The notes beneath the pieces are model-generated. The model made no database searches, was not told the origin of the DNA, and was given only the letters and a program-made list of their open reading frames with translations. The position numbers and the translations under genes were made by a program. This document shows, piece after piece, positions 30,558 through 31,876 of a DNA stretch of 31,876 nucleotides. The DNA comes from a virus. Position 1 is the stretch's first letter. Each line of letters begins with the position of its first letter. The DNA is taken from positions 1-31,876 of the IMG/VR virus record IMGVR_UViG_3300035070_000238. The stretch is one strand, 5' to 3'.

Positions 30558-31692
30558 TGTTGTATTTGAGCTACTTGAAAATTCTCAATCCAAAATAACC
30601 TGCTTACAAGGAGGAAGTAGATCAGGGAAAACTTTTAATACACTTTTATGGATTATATTTAGCTACTGTAATAGAAATACAGGTAAGGTTATAAGTATAT
30701 GTAGAAAGACACTCCCTAGTTTAAAAGCATCAGTTCTAAGAGACTTTCTAGAAATCCTAAGGAATAATGATTTATATTCTGAGATATATCATAATAAGAC
30801 ATCTAATGAATACTGGTTAAATGGAAACTTGATTGAGTTCTTTAGCCTAGACATGGGATCAAGGGTAAGAGGTAGGAAAAGAGATTTACTGTTTATAAAT
30901 GAAGCAAATGAAATAGATTATGAAGCATGGAATCAGCTTTTGTTTAGAACAGATGGTAATATCATAATAGACTACAATCCACATGACCAGTTTCATTGGA
31001 TATATGATAAAGTGTTAGAGAGACCTGATTGCTCACTACATATCTCTACCTTTATGGATAATCCTTTCTTATCAGAAACACTAAAAGCAGAAATAGAAAG
31101 ACTTAAAGATACAGATCCTGAATACTGGAGAGTTTATGGATTAGGTTTAAGAGGACAAAATAGATCACTAGTATTTAAGTTCCACATAGTAGATAAAATA
31201 CCTGCAACAGCTAAATTCATATCATATGGATTAGATTTTGGCTATGCATCAGATCCTTCTAGTTTATGTGCTACTTACATAGATGGAGATAACATGTATT
31301 GTAAAGAGTTGTTATATGAAACAGGATTAACTAATCAGGATATTGCAAAGAAGTTAGAGATACTAGGACTTGATAGGAGAGATGAAGTCTTTGCAGATTC
31401 TAGTGAGCCTAAGAGTATAGAGGAGATATATAGAATGGGATGGAATATAAAAGGCAAGAAAAAGTATGAGATTAATTATGGAATAGACATGATTAGAAGA
31501 TACAAACTACATGTAACAAAAGACAGCATCAATGCAATAAGAGAATTAGAAAACTATAAGTATGTAGAAGATAGAAATGGGAATCCTACTAATAAACCAG
31601 TAGATGCTAATAACCACTTTTGTGATAGCCTAAGATATAGTGTAGTGCATAAACTATCCTATCCTAACTATGGTAGATATGCTATAAAATAA
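30538..31692 (+). CDS. terminase large subunit
   Basis: 384-aa packaging ATPase and nuclease. Walker A GGSRSGKT is at residues 25-32; Walker B LLFINEANEI is at about 117-126 with the catalytic Glu; the coupling motif region reads ISTFMDNPFL. The nuclease part begins with YGLDFGYASDPSS (Asp at about 231), continues with EVFADSSEPKSIEE (Asp at about 288) and ends with HFCDSLRYSV (Asp at about 362), the three acidic ligands of the RNase H-like fold. Short compared with many terminases but complete. PBSX/phage terminase type; the packaging mode cannot be told from sequence alone. Confidence 0.85.
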   Translation: MKQIQTNVVFELLENSQSKITCLQGGSRSGKTFNTLLWIIFSYCNRNTGKVISICRKTLPSLKASVLRDFLEILRNNDLYSEIYHNKTSNEYWLNGNLIEFFSLDMGSRVRGRKRDLLFINEANEIDYEAWNQLLFRTDGNIIIDYNPHDQFHWIYDKVLERPDCSLHISTFMDNPFLSETLKAEIERLKDTDPEYWRVYGLGLRGQNRSLVFKFHIVDKIPATAKFISYGLDFGYASDPSSLCATYIDGDNMYCKELLYETGLTNQDIAKKLEILGLDRRDEVFADSSEPKSIEEIYRMGWNIKGKKKYEINYGIDMIRRYKLHVTKDSINAIRELENYKYVEDRNGNPTNKPVDANNHFCDSLRYSVVHKLSYPNYGRYAIK

Positions 31693-31696
31693 CAAA

Positions 31697-31723
31697 AGGA
31701 GGGGGAAATAACTCCCCACTCCT
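31697..31723 (-). terminator. hairpin between convergent genes
   Basis: AGGAGGGGG pairs with CCCC-A-CTCCT across an 8-base loop with one bulged A (31718), giving nine pairs. Read leftward (minus strand) it is followed by TTTTGTTATTTT, a terminator-like tract; read rightward it has no T run. It lies between the terminase stop and the stop of the minus-strand gene, so it probably ends the leftward transcript and may also end the rightward one. Confidence 0.55.
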
Positions 31724-31752
31724 GTAAATAAACAATTAATATGAAAAACTTA

Positions 31753-31869
31753 CTATGAATCAGCAAGTGCCATAAGGATGACTAATCCTACAGCTGCAAT
31801 CCATAGTAATAAGGTAATTAACCAAACTGGTAGGTTAAAGTATTTTTCTAAGTCTTTTAAGTCTTTCAT
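31753..31869 (-). CDS. 38-aa single-TM protein, only leftward gene
   Basis: On the minus strand, ATG at 31869-31867 opens MKDLKDLEKYFNLPVW followed by LITLLLWIAAVGLVILMALA and DS. A charged amphipathic N-terminus precedes one long membrane helix at about residues 15-36. It is the only convincing minus-strand gene. Its upstream region would be the window start if the genome is circular, where a candidate leftward promoter lies (31-59). It could be a membrane exclusion or early protein, or a small regulator of lysis; unknown. Confidence 0.6.
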   Translation of the reverse strand: MKDLKDLEKYFNLPVWLITLLLWIAAVGLVILMALADS

Positions 31870-31876
31870 TGTTATT

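Noticed and set aside
31741-31758. Short plus-strand frame starting ATGAAAAAC after the terminase
   Set aside because: It ends after five codons.
1-31876. tRNA genes, integrase, repressor or insertion sequences
   Set aside because: I looked for cloverleaf-like GC-rich stretches with a GGTTCGAATCC-type arm, tyrosine or serine recombinase motifs and transposase motifs on both strands and found none; I cannot run a covariance-model search.

Overview
The window reads as the complete, or nearly complete, genome of a tailed, non-contractile (siphovirus-type) phage of an AT-rich member of the Bacteroidota, most likely a marine Flavobacteriia host. The host call rests on three things: gene starts that almost never have a Shine-Dalgarno box (they sit in A/T-rich context or in TAATG/ATGA stop-start overlaps); protein families I recognise from flavobacterial phages (XkdF-like protease with a VPNCVPI end, tail chaperone with a WGWYTSFW region, a CGC-motif protein, a DUF6712-like adaptor); and at least one TAnnTTTG-type -7 box. 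I see no integrase, repressor, tRNA, CRISPR array or insertion sequence. Every gene points right except one 38-codon membrane-protein gene at the extreme right end.

Layout. Positions 1-110 are an AT-rich leader. 111-10439 is the tail module: tail assembly chaperone with a -1 frameshift form, tail-completion proteins, a distal tail protein, a 1736-residue hub/tip protein with a long tandem Cys-domain array, a prolyl-4-hydroxylase-type oxygenase and the tape measure. 10470-14136 is the capsid module: XkdF-like protease, small basic and Cys-rich proteins, candidate scaffold, major capsid protein. 14232-14765 is the probable tail tube, bounded by a hairpin before it and a clear rho-independent terminator after it. 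14883-17695 holds a structural protein, the portal and a head-tail adaptor. 17784-22019 holds the fibre and a second adhesin. 22031-23386 is the lysis region: small membrane proteins, M15 endolysin, holin-like protein. After a 138-bp gap of about 90% AT, 23525-30195 is the replication/recombination module: NinG-like nuclease, coiled-coil protein, two candidate ssDNA-associated proteins, RecA/DnaB-fold ATPase, sigma-like factor, two PD-(D/E)XK nucleases, adenine methyltransferase, dATP/dGTP diphosphohydrolase-type protein, DnaA-C-like protein. 30219-31692 is the terminase pair, followed by a hairpin and the convergent minus-strand gene.

How it fits together. If the molecule is circular or circularly permuted, the terminase runs into the tail genes past the short minus-strand gene. 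Tail genes then lie between terminase and capsid, and the portal lies downstream of the capsid and tail tube, which differs from the common terminase-portal-protease-capsid-tail order. The sigma-like factor may relate to a recurring TATTATATA(A/G)GTA element that sits directly at the starts of several late operons and would give leaderless or nearly leaderless messages. The most striking idea is that the oxygenase immediately downstream of the hub gene may modify the many short proline-rich linkers joining the hub's Cys domains.
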